Assembly (NCBI RefSeq): GCF_043641665.1
Contig: NC_092200.1
Span: 16,439,694-16,503,693, forward strand
From: Enoplosus armatus
Taxonomy: Eukaryota > Chordata > Actinopteri > Centrarchiformes > Enoplosidae
Length of the DNA stretch: 64,000 nt
Reading direction: 5' to 3'
The notes under the pieces were generated by a model that had not been told where the DNA came from, searched no databases, and saw only the letters and a program-made list of their open reading frames with translations. A program made the position numbers and the translations under genes. This document shows positions 38,701 to 50,822 of the stretch, in pieces (within the stretch, counting starts at the first letter, position 1; every line of letters starts with the position of its first letter).

Positions 38701-40085
38701 GCTGGGGGCTCCCAGTTAGACAAAACTTTGTAAAAAGAGGAAAGGAGTTCTTGAGGGGTTGCAGATTCATTGTCTATTTGCTGAAATTGTGTCTGTGTTG
38801 GCTAATAACTTATCCCTTAAGAAAGGTTGCTTAAGGGTTCTGCTAAAGCTCAATGACGAAAAACACAGACAAACCAATAAAAGTTGCGCTAATGGAATTT
38901 TGCCATGGGGACAGTAGAGCCCACTGTAATAAAAAGAGGGCTGACTAGGGTCAGGGCCAGGTTATACTAGGAAAGCTGTCCGATCAAAGTATCAATAGTT
39001 GTTCTGAAAGGCCACACTGGAAGGTGGCGTGAAAAGCCAGTCTGTCCTGGAAGGTGTTTATAGTGTTGCACTGTGTTGGTTGTACAAAGTGACAGTTGTG
39101 TAAAGAATGAAAAGAGCTAGAGAGAAAAGTTCAAACCCTGTCTTCTTTCCTTTCCACAGCCGGCTAATCACAGCGTGTAGTGAGTGCAAATGTCAGATTG
39201 ACGGTTTCAGAAAGTTACAGAAATTGTCCGACGCAGCCCCTACTAATCTGACGCGGGTAAGGTGTGGGGGCGAGGGGGTTTTCCGAAGCTATTTGACCAA
39301 CCAACAAGAACGTCCAAAGAAACATACTCGCAACTACATCCTGAGATGGTCTGCTCCCTCAAACCAAAGCCGTGTCTTCTGCTGAAACACCACACATGTG
39401 TTGCTGTGCTGGTGACAAGAGAGTCTCACCATGTTCAGCTCTCATTACTGTGGCTTGGAACTAAATCTCTGTTGTTTGGAGTTTAGTTTCACACCCATGT
39501 TCCTCTTCGTACTTTCAGCTATCAGCCCTATTGCTGTTCACCAATTGCTCACGCAGCTATATCAGAGCTGTATTTGAACTGTGCCAAACATTCCCGGCTG
39601 CTGCTGTGTGTTAGAAGTCTTGAACCAGCGAACCGGCTGGAGGCTTTTATTGCGAAGCACCTACGGTATAGAAAATGCATGTTTGTCAGGGAGTTAGCTG
39701 AACTTTGTTAACAGCGCTATTCTCCCATGAAAAATTGGTTTACGCAAAAGGATATGGACATATTTGTTCAGCAGATCAGATTAAAGTGTTGCTGGAAGGA
39801 TTAGTGCAAGAAGAAGCAGAAGCAGCGAGTTGCTCTAATGCAGTTCGTGAGAAATAGTTCACCTCCAAACACGCACCATGCCAGCATGGCTTGAATGGTC
39901 ATGGTTGCTCATGGCACATGTTAGCGTTGAGTATCCCTTACCCTTGACAAAACATTTTAATTATGTGATCAGACCATGTAGATAAGTCCTTGCATGGCTT
40001 TGTTTTGGTTGTTCATGTCAAAAGCACAGGCCTGTTGAACAGGCTTTGATGACCTTCAGCAAAGAAACCTCCTGTGTACAGACTA
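35721..40085. other. Gene-free block
   Basis: Mostly unique sequence with a G-rich patch at 36188-36211. The 135-codon minus-strand frame at 36315-36722 has no domain. No exon or RNA gene is supportable. Confidence 0.5.
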
Positions 40086-40107
40086 GTATATATATATATA
40101 TATATAA
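40086..40107. repeat. (TA)n tract
   Basis: About 10 TA units, then ATATAAT. Confidence 0.95.
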
Positions 40108-40472
40108 TATAATCTGTCAGCTTTAGTTGTCCGTGTTGTCTATTCACACAGCTTCCGGTCTCAATGGCAACTAGAATGTGAATGGAGCAGAATTAAAAAT
40201 ATGCACCATCACACCTCCTTTTGAATCGTGTCCTTGTGTGCATGCGCTTGTTGCGGCGTGTAAATAACTAGTATGAAGTACCGACAAGAATTTTGGCTCC
40301 TTATTGTTGTTTGGTAATGTAAAACAGCAAACACTTGCTGGGGTTTCCTGCTGTTCATAGTGTAACGAGCCAAGGCCATGACAAACATAAGGTACCAGCT
40401 GGTCAGCACCCATTTCCACAGAAGTCATTTGCAAATGGAAAATGCTTTCATGCTACACACACTGATATGCAT

Positions 40473-40499
40473 GCACACACACACACACACACACACACA
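40473..40499. repeat. (CA)n microsatellite
   Basis: About 13 CA units. Confidence 0.95.
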
Positions 40500-42740
40500 A
40501 ATAACAGAGGTATGAAAGAGCCTGAGGCTGAGTCCAGACCACGGGGAACAGTTTTGAAGTTGTGCAGGTTTGAGATGTTAATGTTTTCCAGGTTGAGTCT
40601 GGGCGTAACAGGGCTAGCCTGAAGTACATTGCATGCTCTGGATGATTCTGTACCTGATCCAAAGGATTCTGGTGCTCATGTGGGGCCCAGAGGATGAAAG
40701 GAAGGGCATGAAGGGAGGAAAGCGGAAGATGAATGAATTCAGTGGGAGTTACAGACATCCCAGTTTTCTAATCTTTGGCCAAAATGTTCTTGAAGTTTTC
40801 ACATCTTTTCCATGCTAGTTTGATAGCAGTCACGAACTAAGTTTCCTGCGTGGTAAGGATGAGAATCTAATTCTTATCCCATGTGTTTCCTTACAGGTGC
40901 ACGGCAGAAGTTGCATATTAACAAGAGAGACAATTGCTGACTGTTTCTGGGGGGATTCAAACAGAGCTTTGGGGCATCACAGTCTTTCATTAGAATGCTG
41001 ATCCAGTCAAAATGCAAGCCTGGAAAACACAAACTTGGTGAAGAAGGCAAGGCTTGCCTTGTCAGGAGTTTACATTGATACACCAAAGAAGAGGGCAGTC
41101 TCTCTCTCCCTCTCTCCCTTTCTCTTTCTGTCTTCAATTGTTCTGCTCCGTGGCTTCATCAGCATTTTCCCTCCATTTGAAAGCGTGGGATTATGCAAGA
41201 GAGGCAACATCAAATGATAGGTAGCTCACCCACCCAGCCCTCCCCTCAATACCACCCCCTCTCTCTTGTCTTTAAGTCTCCCAGCTGCTGAGCATGTAAA
41301 TCTGTGAAGCCTGTAAAAACACAACTCAACAGTCAAGTCACTCACTGACAGGCAGCACTGTCAGCACACACACACACACACAATGGTTTTTGTAGTCAAG
41401 GTCAAACGTATGAAAACATACAGTAGTCCCTACAATGTGAGTATGTGAAATATTGTACGTGGGTGAGTCAATACATAAAGGAATGTTTCTGAGCCGCAGA
41501 AGAGCCTCCAGGATACAATTGTCAGTTTCACTGTAAAGCGGCAACATTGGAGCTATTGTGTGCTGAGGTTCCTGTGTATGAAAGCTGGGATGAAGATAGC
41601 TGAGTGTTTGGTTATGACGCCCCGCACTGCTATAAAGTGTGTGGCACTGGCAATAAAATGCACTTTTCTTCCCCCTCCCACTTCTGTACTTGTCGTTTTG
41701 CCAAAATAGAGAGAATTCAGCTTCATTTCCAAAGAGTCGTTATCCATTGACAATGAACCGCATTTATACTGACAAGTTGTGTTAATGCTTCATTGGCTCC
41801 CCGCACTCTCCCCACTAACTCCCCCTAGAACAAGATTAGAATATGTCCAAAAAATGTGAGGAGGGCCAAATTGCACGCAAATATCCATTTTGTGCAAAGA
41901 CGGAACAAACAAAAAGCTGAAATATTGCCTTGACAACTTGATTACAAATGCATTTTTATGAAGAAAAGCCTATTTGTTTTGTATTAGAGTGAAATCTTGC
42001 AATAAAGCAGCACTCCTGGGCACTCGGGAGACATGCCATTTCTGTAAATGATTGCTAACACAGGAAGCACTCTTACAGGATTATCTGAGAGAGTCAATCA
42101 AAATGAAGCCTTTGACGCACTGTTCTTTATTGACCTATGACAGAACTTGTGTGGACAAAGTAAAGTTGTTTTTATTGACGTGGGTCTTATGTGCAGTGCC
42201 CCAGAAACTCATCTGATGCTGTCAAGCTAAAGCACATTGATTATTGGGTGTCAGTGAGTGAACTGTCTCTGAACCTTTGTGTCTCGTCTGAGGCGTTGAG
42301 TCGTCCTTTGAGTCATCATGCTGTGTCTATTTTCTACAGGAACTCACACTGTCCTTTTAGTTGACGAAATCTCTCAGTCTCTGGCCTTTAAAGGATTCGG
42401 TTCAATATCTTCTCCAGACTGCAGATTTTTCTGATCCTGGGATTAAAGCTGGGTGCATTTCTGTGCCTTGCAGCCCACGGATCCAACAAAAGCAGTATTT
42501 TTGTTATGAATTTTTCATAGATTAGTTAATAATTCATTTGAATAACACTGAGATACTTTACCATTGATCTTTTCCTGATATGGTGATAACAATTGCTCAC
42601 ATTTCCTATTACATGCTCAGTGTCTGTTCCCCACACAGTATTCCCTGACATCTATGTGTTCTAATTAGTGATTGCTAGCTTGAACCTATTAGTGATGCAA
42701 TGCAGGACCTCTTGTTTCATTGACAGACCTGTTGATTATA
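40500..42740. other. Gene-free block with CA and CT tracts
   Basis: Contains a CT-rich run at about 41099-41128 and a CA tract at 41365-41382. No exon, RNA gene or recognised repeat. Confidence 0.5.
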
Positions 42741-42975
42741 CTCTTGGCATGCCAATAATCCATTAAACACATTGTTTGTTTTGCCCATGCAAATAGATCC
42801 ACTCTTACATCATATGCGCGCGGTGATATATTTCGCCCCATTTAATAATGCTATTAAACTTTACTGTGCAATGAAAAGACTACTCACAGCCATTAGTGGC
42901 AGTGCAGGAAACCAAGTGTGCTGTAATTTGCACCACATTATCGCCTCCGCTGCATTTTACTGTTAATATAATGAC
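42740..42975. promoter_or_regulatory. Candidate enhancer-like element with SOX-like and octamer motifs
   Basis: An exact octamer ATGCAAAT (42787-42794) lies 10 bases after a SOX-like ATTGTT (42771-42776). The block also has 'taatccattaaacacattgt', 'ccatttaataatgctattaa' and 'gccattagtggcagtgcagg', and is free of repeats. POU and SOX proteins bind such words in neural and stem-cell enhancers, but the spacing is not the canonical adjacent arrangement. Function is inferred from motifs only. Confidence 0.35.
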
Positions 42976-44234
42976 CCAATGTGGTGGACAGCCTAATACT
43001 TTAGGTTTAGATACTTTAGGTATTATTCAACAATAAAGGTCTGAGTGTGAATTTACATTTACTGTTTGTATATGTCCATAAATATCTATATACATGGGTG
43101 CACCATATTTTTCTTTGTGAGTCCGTAAGGTTTTTACCACTTGTTTTGCTCTTGCTATAAAATATGAAAAACTGTATCCTGCCACAACATGCTCAAATAA
43201 AGATACACTGCAACGAGCGGTGCTTAATGAAAATCCCTCAGTTGATTCCTGCACAGAGCCGAGTGATAAAACATCACATCCTCTTCCCATGCGTGAGTGT
43301 CACCCCGCATTACACCTCGGTGGCTGCACAGCAAACCAAACAGGCTCAAGTCATGCCTCGCAGCCCGCCAACCAATCTGCCCAGCAACATCTTATCCAAG
43401 GCATGACAGATAAACAGGGGGGGAAGTGCCGGTGAATGGGTGGGTGTGTGGGTGGTTGTCAAAGCATGGACATCGGGGAAAGAAGGTCAAGGGGGATGTG
43501 AGTCTGTGGCGCGTGGCACTGTCTTGGAGAACGTGGGGTTAGAATGTGGCCTGGACGTAGGACTGATGAGCAACGAAGCTGCCGACCTAATCTTGCTTGT
43601 GCAGGAGTCTCTGGGAAGTGGCTGGACATATTTGCAGTATAGGCTAGATTTATGCTTCTGTGTCAGGGTGTTATGGTGGCTACATGCGGTGGCTTCGACA
43701 GAGCTGGTGTGCACCTCCTCAGAAATGTAAAAAACACTCCAGGGCTACAGGGGTTGAGAGATGCAATTTGGAGACTGGTCAAGACGATATATAGAATATG
43801 GTATGTATGTTTGACGAGACGCTCTGTGACCTCCTTTTCAGTGACGCTAGACAAATTTCCAATGTGAACCTTCTCGTCATGGTCGTCACTCTGTCACAAA
43901 GGGATGTAATAATTACTTAGGTAAATCATGATTGCAAGGCTCAGTACCTCACCTATTTTGAAGTCGGCGGACAAAACTGTCTCGTTCTACCTACCAAGCA
44001 AAGCAGTTTCCAGTGCAATCCTTCCCTTTGCCGCACTGTATATTCACAAAATAAATGATAGAATGTAAACACAATTACTTAAGATATGTAGTGAACTCCC
44101 AAAACAGCCTGCGTAGTGCCTGTCCACATCAGAAAGTGGCACAGTGAAATTCATTTGTGAGGCCATAGTTGGCCATCTTAGGCAGGACCATTGGATATAG
44201 GTGAGATTTTCAGACTCTTGACAATGGAAGGCAA
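42976..44234. other. Gene-free block
   Basis: Unique sequence. Open frames at 43440-43730 and nearby overlap each other on both strands and have no domain. Confidence 0.5.
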
Positions 44235-44298
44235 GGGAGGGGGTAGGGATGGGGGGGGGGGGGGCAGTCAGGGTGGGAAGGGGCAGGGCATGTGGGGG
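44235..44298 (+). repeat. G-rich tract with G-quadruplex potential
   Basis: Many G runs on the plus strand, including GGG-A-GGGGG-TA-GGG-AT-G(14) and later GGG-T-GGG-AA-GGGG-CA-GGG. At least two independent four-run G-quadruplex patterns fit here. It produces Pro-rich strings in the minus-strand frame. Confidence 0.85.
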
Positions 44299-44426
44299 CA
44301 AGCAGTTGGTCCAGTCACGATAAGGAAAGCCAATACTGTAAGAGCGAGACGGAGAGTACAAGAGAGATAAAGACCTGTGATGACTTATTCCATATAAGAC
44401 AGACTGGGAGGACAGAGAATCCATGA

Positions 44427-44437
44427 ACACACACACT

Positions 44438-44471
<34 letters not shown>
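44427..44471. repeat. (CA)n microsatellite, interrupted
   Basis: CA units from 44427, interrupted by CTCTC at 44436-44440, then about 15 units to 44471. It splits the longest open frame of the window and is responsible for its Cys-Val string. Confidence 0.95.
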
Positions 44472-44475
<4 letters not shown>

Positions 44476-45501
44476 TTTACTTGGGCGAGTGGTTGAAAGA
44501 GACAGAGCAGTGGGTGAAAAGGGAGAGAGGATGGGGGTGTGTAGTGATGGACGCTCATGGTGGATGTCCACATTATTGTTCTGGCAGAGCAATCTTCTCC
44601 AATCTTGGCAGTGCGTAATGGAGGCACGAGAGATACCAGGTGCGGTTTCCTTCTCCATTCGGAAATGCAGGACCACATGCCAGAGTGAATTGGATGAACC
44701 TTTTATTGTTTGGCCTGCACTTGGCTGGGTTGCCGCCATAGGGGCCCGCTGTTTGCAAAAAAGAACCCAAAAAAACCCAAGGACAAAGAGGAGAAAAGAA
44801 AGAGTAAGGGTATAGAAAATAAGTAAGAGGACATGGAGACCATTGGCCGTCATTTGTATGGGTGACAATAATATCGCTAAAAAGAAGTCAGACGGGGCTA
44901 GACGCATGAGCGGTCCAATGATCAGACACATTTGAGGCAAACCTCAATGTTTGCATAACGTAAATGGAAGAGAAAGCAAAGGTGAACAGCCAATGTATTA
45001 CCCAATCTGTCTGCTTTAAGCATCCATCACAGTTTGACTCCCTGTGTCGAAGTTTGACCTTGACGTACCGTATATCGCAGTTGCGTTCGCGCACAGTTTT
45101 CCAGTGCAATCAGGGATTGTTACTGACATTCTAAGTCCGCTCATATTAGATTGTACTTTCCAATTAAAGTGTCCGGCTTTGTTACGGCAGTGGCATTGTG
45201 TTTCCAAATCTCATCAATTACTTTGGTGACTGTAACGTTATAGAAATGATAGCTGCCGAAACAAAGTTGGAATTATCCAGAATTGTCCTTTTTAAAATGT
45301 TATCTTTTGTCCTCAGTAACTTTCGTGCCTCAATCAAACATGTAGATGGCTCTTAATTTGGAGATGCAGTGTTAATAACGCAGTGATTACGCACACTTCT
45401 CATCATCGACTGATTGCGAGCATGTCTCGACCAACCTCCAAACACACACATGCACGTCCATGTAGAAACAAAAAGGAGTGGGACAAATAAAGAGCAGTGA
45501 G
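44472..45501. other. Gene-free block
   Basis: Unique sequence; 44560-44720 is repeat-free and could be regulatory ('ccacattattgttctggcag', 'accttttattgtttggcctg'). No exon supportable. Confidence 0.4.
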
Positions 45502-45526
45502 CGTGGTGGTGGTGGTGGTGGTGGTG
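45502..45526. repeat. (GTG)n trinucleotide tract
   Basis: About eight GTG units, producing a His string on the minus strand that is not part of a recognisable protein. Confidence 0.95.
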
Positions 45527-45529
45527 AGG

Positions 45530-48080
45530 GGGGTTTATATGGCACACAGGGACTGGAGATCATCAGATTAATAACCTCCTCTTTTATTAAGAAAACAGTA
45601 TTATTGTGTTTGGTCGTTTGAGCATGACAAAACAAGCCAATACACTGGCTGCTGCAGAGCTGATTATTGTCCATTATGTTTGTTTGGAGGACTTTGGTCA
45701 GACCCAAAAGGATTAAGGCTGATTTAGAGACTGAAAAGGGGGGATTTAGAGGAGTGTGTGTGAGTGTCTGTGTTTGTGTGCATATGTACAGAAACTGCAA
45801 ACACTTTTGACTCTTCAGAACAAGACTCAGAACAGGGAGCGTGGTGCCTTGTTGCCTGGTGACTCCGTTGCTAGCCGCATTGGCGATACAACAGTATAAA
45901 GAAATCTCTTGCTGTTCCAACTCTCCAGGCTACAGCACAAACAGAGGAGAGGAAAAATACACTTGAGTTCGCTGTAGCTTGTCGGATTACGGCTCACTTA
46001 ATAACGCCTTTTCTTTGTGAGGGGAATAATAGCTCGTTCCCACTGGCACCTCGGCCATTACCATAAAAGTTGCTGCTGCTGCTGCTTTGGCATAGTGTCG
46101 TTTTTGATTGATCACTTCAGAACCCAAACACAGACAAAGACAAGCGGGTGTGTTTCAAAAAAAAAAAAGAAAAAGATTTATCGTCGCCGTGGCTCTGCAG
46201 TGCCAGAGGCCACGGTGAAGATGGCTCCGGTGTGTGATAAGCCTCTGAGGGGCCTCCTCCTCTGCGTTCTCGCCTGTCATTAGTGAAGAGGCCTTCTCCC
46301 ACAGGCAGGTCAACTCCAGGAAGGTGTGAGGAGAATCTATTACAGCCACTGTCATGTTCCTTTTCAGGGACAATCATAGACCTGACCTTCCCTCCTCATC
46401 CTCCTCCTCTGAGGCCGGCTGACTGTGAACCATCTTTTTTTTCCTAATTTCCTCTCACTTTTTCCTCTCTTACCTCCCCTCGCCTCCACTCACCTTTATA
46501 TTTTTGTCTCTTTTTCCTCCTTGCCTCCACACTTTTTTTGTTCCCTAGCCTCCTACTCTTCTTCCTCGCTCCATGTCACCTCTCCTCTCACTTTTCTTTC
46601 AACGTTCTCTGCCTGGGCGAGGTGAAATACATGATTACCTATACCTAGGTCTGCAGGCTCGACAACAGAAGGAAGGCGAGGTAGAGGGAGAAACAAAGAC
46701 GGATAGCTGGTTGTGTTTGGGAGAACTGAGGGGGGATAGTGTGTGTGTGTGTGTGTGTGTCTTTTTAGTTGTGTGTGTGCATGTAAAAGCACACTCCCTG
46801 TGCTTCTAATTAGCTGATGTGTTCATTAGCTCCATCAAGAGATTAGACGTTCAGTCAATCAGGGCGGCAGACTGCAGCATGGCTGTTAACGTTTCTTTCT
46901 CTTGTGATTACACCGATGTTTAACTTGCACGAGTAGCCCGAGACGTTCCTCTGATCATTGTCGCCGCTGCACCGTTTCCACTGATCGCCGCTCTGCTAAA
47001 AGAAATAAAAAGGCAAGGCTTAAAAATCACTGTTTTCCTTCTTAACTTCTCTCGCGTCGCCTTGGTGGCTTCTTCTTCTCTTTTTTCATGAAAGCCCGCG
47101 CAGCATTGTTGTCTTCCCACACATCATTCATAACCTTGAAGAACCAGAGAGAAATAAGAGACTCCCACAACTTAAATTCAAAGGAGGGATGTTTCAATAG
47201 CATTGGCAGGGAAGATAAAAAAAAAAAGAGATGTGGCCCTCATGTATCTATGGTTACCTTGGTTTTATTGCTGTTTGTCTTGGGCAGCAGATGCAATAAA
47301 AGTGCTGGGAGAGAAATGACTGGGCTAGGGGTGTAATTGCAGAAGACGGCACTACACGCAGGGGTTGGAAGGATATCGGGAGGCTGGAATCGACCCGCAA
47401 ACCTTCTCTGCTCTCAAAACCCTTTCAAAGCTTTCTGGTTTACAAGGGTCTCATTAGCCCCGATTGGACGCCCCCTGAATGCACACGAGCAACATCATAT
47501 TTTAGTTTTCCAATTAAGATTCCTAGCTTCAGAACTCTCAGGTATGCTATTAAAAAAAAAGGCCAAATGTAAAATTAAGTGTCTCTCGCATCAGGCTTGG
47601 CCTCATTTGAGGAATAATGAAATGTGGAGGTGGTCATGCGTGCATAGAGGAGGATAGGGGAAAGTGGAAGACAGGGGAAGGAGGAGGGGAAAGGGGGGAA
47701 AATAAGTGTTGAGATGCAAAATGCCTGCCCACAGACCAATTTGAAGGTGTGTTGGAAATTGGCCGTGCTGTCAGGTGCCTTGCATGGTTAGCCATTTACA
47801 GCATGCTCCCCTTTTTGGCAGTGGACAAGGAACGGAAGTATCGTTCCCACCTTCTCACCCTCTGTATTTTTCCTCGTCATCTCTGTCCCTCTTCTCGCCG
47901 AGGGCCAGAGTGTTAAATGAAATAAAGACAGGAATTCATTCACACCTCTGTGGTCCTGGCGGGGCAGCTGGGAGGGAAAGGGAGGCACATTATCTCCCGC
48001 GGTGTGGCCGCCTCAGATAGATGGCCCACTGGGGCCCTGGATAGTAGCTGATACACACACAAATCAACATGCACACACTG
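45530..48080. other. Gene-free block with simple repeats
   Basis: Includes (TGC)5 at 46071-46086, a CT-rich patch at about 46385-46600, a (GT)11 tract at 46739-46760 and a G/A-rich patch at 47645-47700. Open frames here are short or low-complexity. Confidence 0.5.
46739..46760. repeat. (GT)11 microsatellite
   Basis: Eleven uninterrupted units. Confidence 0.95.
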
Positions 48081-48107
48081 ACACACACACACACACACAC
48101 ACACACA
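48081..48107. repeat. (AC)n microsatellite
   Basis: About 13 uninterrupted units. Confidence 0.95.
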
Positions 48108-50130
48108 TACTTGGCTTGGGCATGGGAGGATTGAACACTCAGGTGTTGTTTGCCACTGAAATGTTGCAGGACTGGGAGGTCAAAGGGGTTCCGCAAATCT
48201 CCCCCTTACTTTTACTTTCTGCAAGGCTATAAATCATGGAGAAACTGCTGGAACTGCTCCCCTTACTACCTCACACCCCCATGTGAGGTAGCTCAGAGTA
48301 GATGTGAGGTTAAATTTGTCATGTGTCCCGTGATGTGCCAGCTTTGAGCTGTGTAATGCTACAGTTTGTGAAGTCTTCACTCCAGCTGCTGCATGTCATT
48401 GACATTTCCAGCAGTCTGAAATGACACATGAATACTGAAAGCCTATACATCAGGGAATATGGAGGGGGGGAAAAAAAACAAAAAACTGAAAAGTATACAG
48501 TGAAAAGTCAACACTGACACAGGTTCACACAATTAACACATTGGCACTTAAAAGCCTCTACTGTCACAACCGGCTGGTAGCTAGTTATTGTTCTGGTGCT
48601 GGCTCATCAGGGAGAGTGTTGCCTTCGGGGAAGGACACCCATGGGAGCCTCAGGAGAAAGCATGATGATGACACACACAGTGCTCATCATTCAGGCACCC
48701 TCCCCACTTGGGGCCCATAACTTCCTGATGTCACACCAACCATTTTAAGCCATCTGATCCACACGGTGAGGATTCTTGTGCAGTGCTGCTATATGTTTAA
48801 TTAAAAGGGGCAGGGCTACAATTTAATTCATTGACAATTTATTATCTAAAAGATACGTAATAGTTTACTTTATAGCGAGCAGTGTCATCACTGACTGGTA
48901 CGGTGTCACATAACTGTCATTTTGCTTCTAATTAAATGGGAAGTATCGGATTGTGGCAGTGTTAGCAAACGATGTCATTCCATTGACACTACTTCTAATC
49001 CATTGTGGGACTTTCTGAGAAAACTATTGTAAATATCTCACACACGAATAAAATGATGGAATTAAATGTAGTTGGTGACCACAAGTTTGTTTTCTGAGTA
49101 CTCACCTTTTTTTTTCCATCAGTATGGTTAATGGTTTAGCCTCAGTCACCATTGAAACGGGAAGAAGAATGCAAATCATAACTGTGGCAAATTCTCAACT
49201 GCAAAGAAAATACTGCACCATGGTTTCTAATTTCATCCAAAATTGACCCAGAAACTCAAACATGAACTTATTCTGCATAACTGAATCTTTGATCAGGTTT
49301 CTTCAAAGCATAATCTTTGGCTTCAACTGGCTGTGAAGAGCGCATGCTACAGAATTTGAAGCTCGTTGTTGAATGTGTCTAGCCAAAGTGGTGTTTGGGA
49401 GTTCTGGTTGACTTTTCGTACAGTTCATCAAAGAACCAGACATTTTCTAATACAGTTGCTCATTTATGTATTGATGGTTCACCTGGAGAGTTTCTCTCCC
49501 ATCTAAGCCTTGGGAGTAAATTAACGAGACCTTTACCTCTGGAAACCATGGACACCCGAGACAGTTCCTCCGACCTCTTGAGAGGAGCAGGAAAACACGA
49601 CTGTTGTGCTGAAACATTAGGACAGCTGATAGCTGCAGTTAGTCTGCATCATTCATGTGGGGATGTTCTCATGCGAGTTGCATCTGACAATGCGACACTT
49701 ATCAAGGCTAACTGTCATCTCTCAGTCTGAAGGAGTGTTCAACAAATTGGAGTGGAAAAGCGTCGGCCCAATTATTTGGCAGAGTCTGAGCAGGTGCCAT
49801 TACCAGTGCCTGCTCTGATCGCTCCAGTTCTCTTGCAGATATCAAATCAGACAAACACCGGCATGGCAGGCATACAAATGAGGCGATGAAATGTGCCGCC
49901 GCATCAAAATGTTTGAATCTGAACAATCGCACGAGCCGCGCGAAAATCACTCGGGTCAATCCAAATGGGCTTTTGTCATTGATTGACCCAGTGAAAAATG
50001 GAGATTTTACTTTCAAGCGAAATTGAGGAGGGAGAGTGAAAGACACAAGATGCTTTAAAAACCTCTCTTGATTCATTAAAAAGTCTCTGTCACTAGAGAC
50101 GAGGGGGAATAGGATTAATCTGTGCTCTCA
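48108..50130. other. Gene-free block
   Basis: Open frames of 111 codons (49395-49730, plus) and 122 codons (49708-50076, minus) have no recognised domain or splice context. GGGTCAATC (49953-49961) and GATTGACCC (49981-49989) form a short inverted repeat. No known repeat seen. Confidence 0.45.
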
Positions 50131-50149
50131 GTGTGTGTGTGTGTGTGTG
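50131..50149. repeat. (GT)n microsatellite
   Basis: About 9 units followed by purine-rich sequence. Confidence 0.95.
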
Positions 50150-50420
50150 AGACAGAGACACAGCTGAGTGATTCTCTTCATGTCTCTGAGGGGTAATTAG
50201 CTCTGGCGTGGCCTGTCGTTGCTCTACAGGCCTCTTCAGTCCCGGGACTCGGCTGGCTGTATCATCAGAGCCGTGGAGCTCCGTCTGTGGGGAGAACAAC
50301 AAGCAGTGGACCTCTTTCTGCTGAGCCTGAGGGGTCACTCTCAAATAGTCAGTCTGTCAGGCCGCACTCGGTGTGTTTCATGCTCCCTAGTGCCGTTTTC
50401 AAGTGTCCTTGTTTTATATT

Positions 50421-50820
50421 CCCATCCTTCCTCTCCTCCCTCTGTCTTTCCTTTCCTTCCTCTCCTCTCTATCTCTTGCTTCCTTTCTTTTTTCTGTCTT
50501 TCCTTTCTTATCATTTCCTCTCTCCTTCCTCTTTTCTCTAATGCCCTTTCATCTCCTTTTCTGTCTCTTCTTTGCATGCCTTCCTCTTCTTTTCCTTACC
50601 CCCCCCCCCCTTTTGTTTCCTCTCCCTTTTCACCCCATCTTCTCTTTCTATGTTCTTCCTACCCTCATCTTTTCTTCTCTTATTCTTCCCTTCCTTGTCC
50701 TTCCTTTCTATCATTTCATTTTCTTTGCCTTTCTCTTCTCTGTTTCTCTTCTTTTTTTAATTTTCAATCCTCTTCTTTCCTCCCGTTTTCCTTTCCTATT
50801 ATTTTCCTTCCCTTTCCTTT
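50421..50820 (+). repeat. 400-base polypyrimidine tract
   Basis: Almost only C and T on the plus strand, built from irregular TTCC, TCTC and TTTC words, with an 11-C run at 50599-50610 and few purines. It yields Leu/Phe/Ser-rich open frames (220 and 139 codons) that are artefacts of composition. Long homopurine-homopyrimidine DNA can adopt triplex structures. Confidence 0.9.
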
Positions 50821-50822
50821 GA

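Noticed and set aside
44427..44471. CRISPR-like short periodicity
   Set aside because: Plain dinucleotide microsatellite; no repeat-spacer structure anywhere in the window.
44044..44940. Longest open frame in the window (298 codons, minus strand)
   Set aside because: It reads through a CA microsatellite and a G-rich tract, has no domain, and has an overlapping opposite-strand frame of 130 codons. Low-complexity artefact.
49395..50076. Adjacent 111-codon plus and 122-codon minus frames
   Set aside because: Neither has a domain or supporting splice signals; they overlap at their ends on opposite strands as random frames do.
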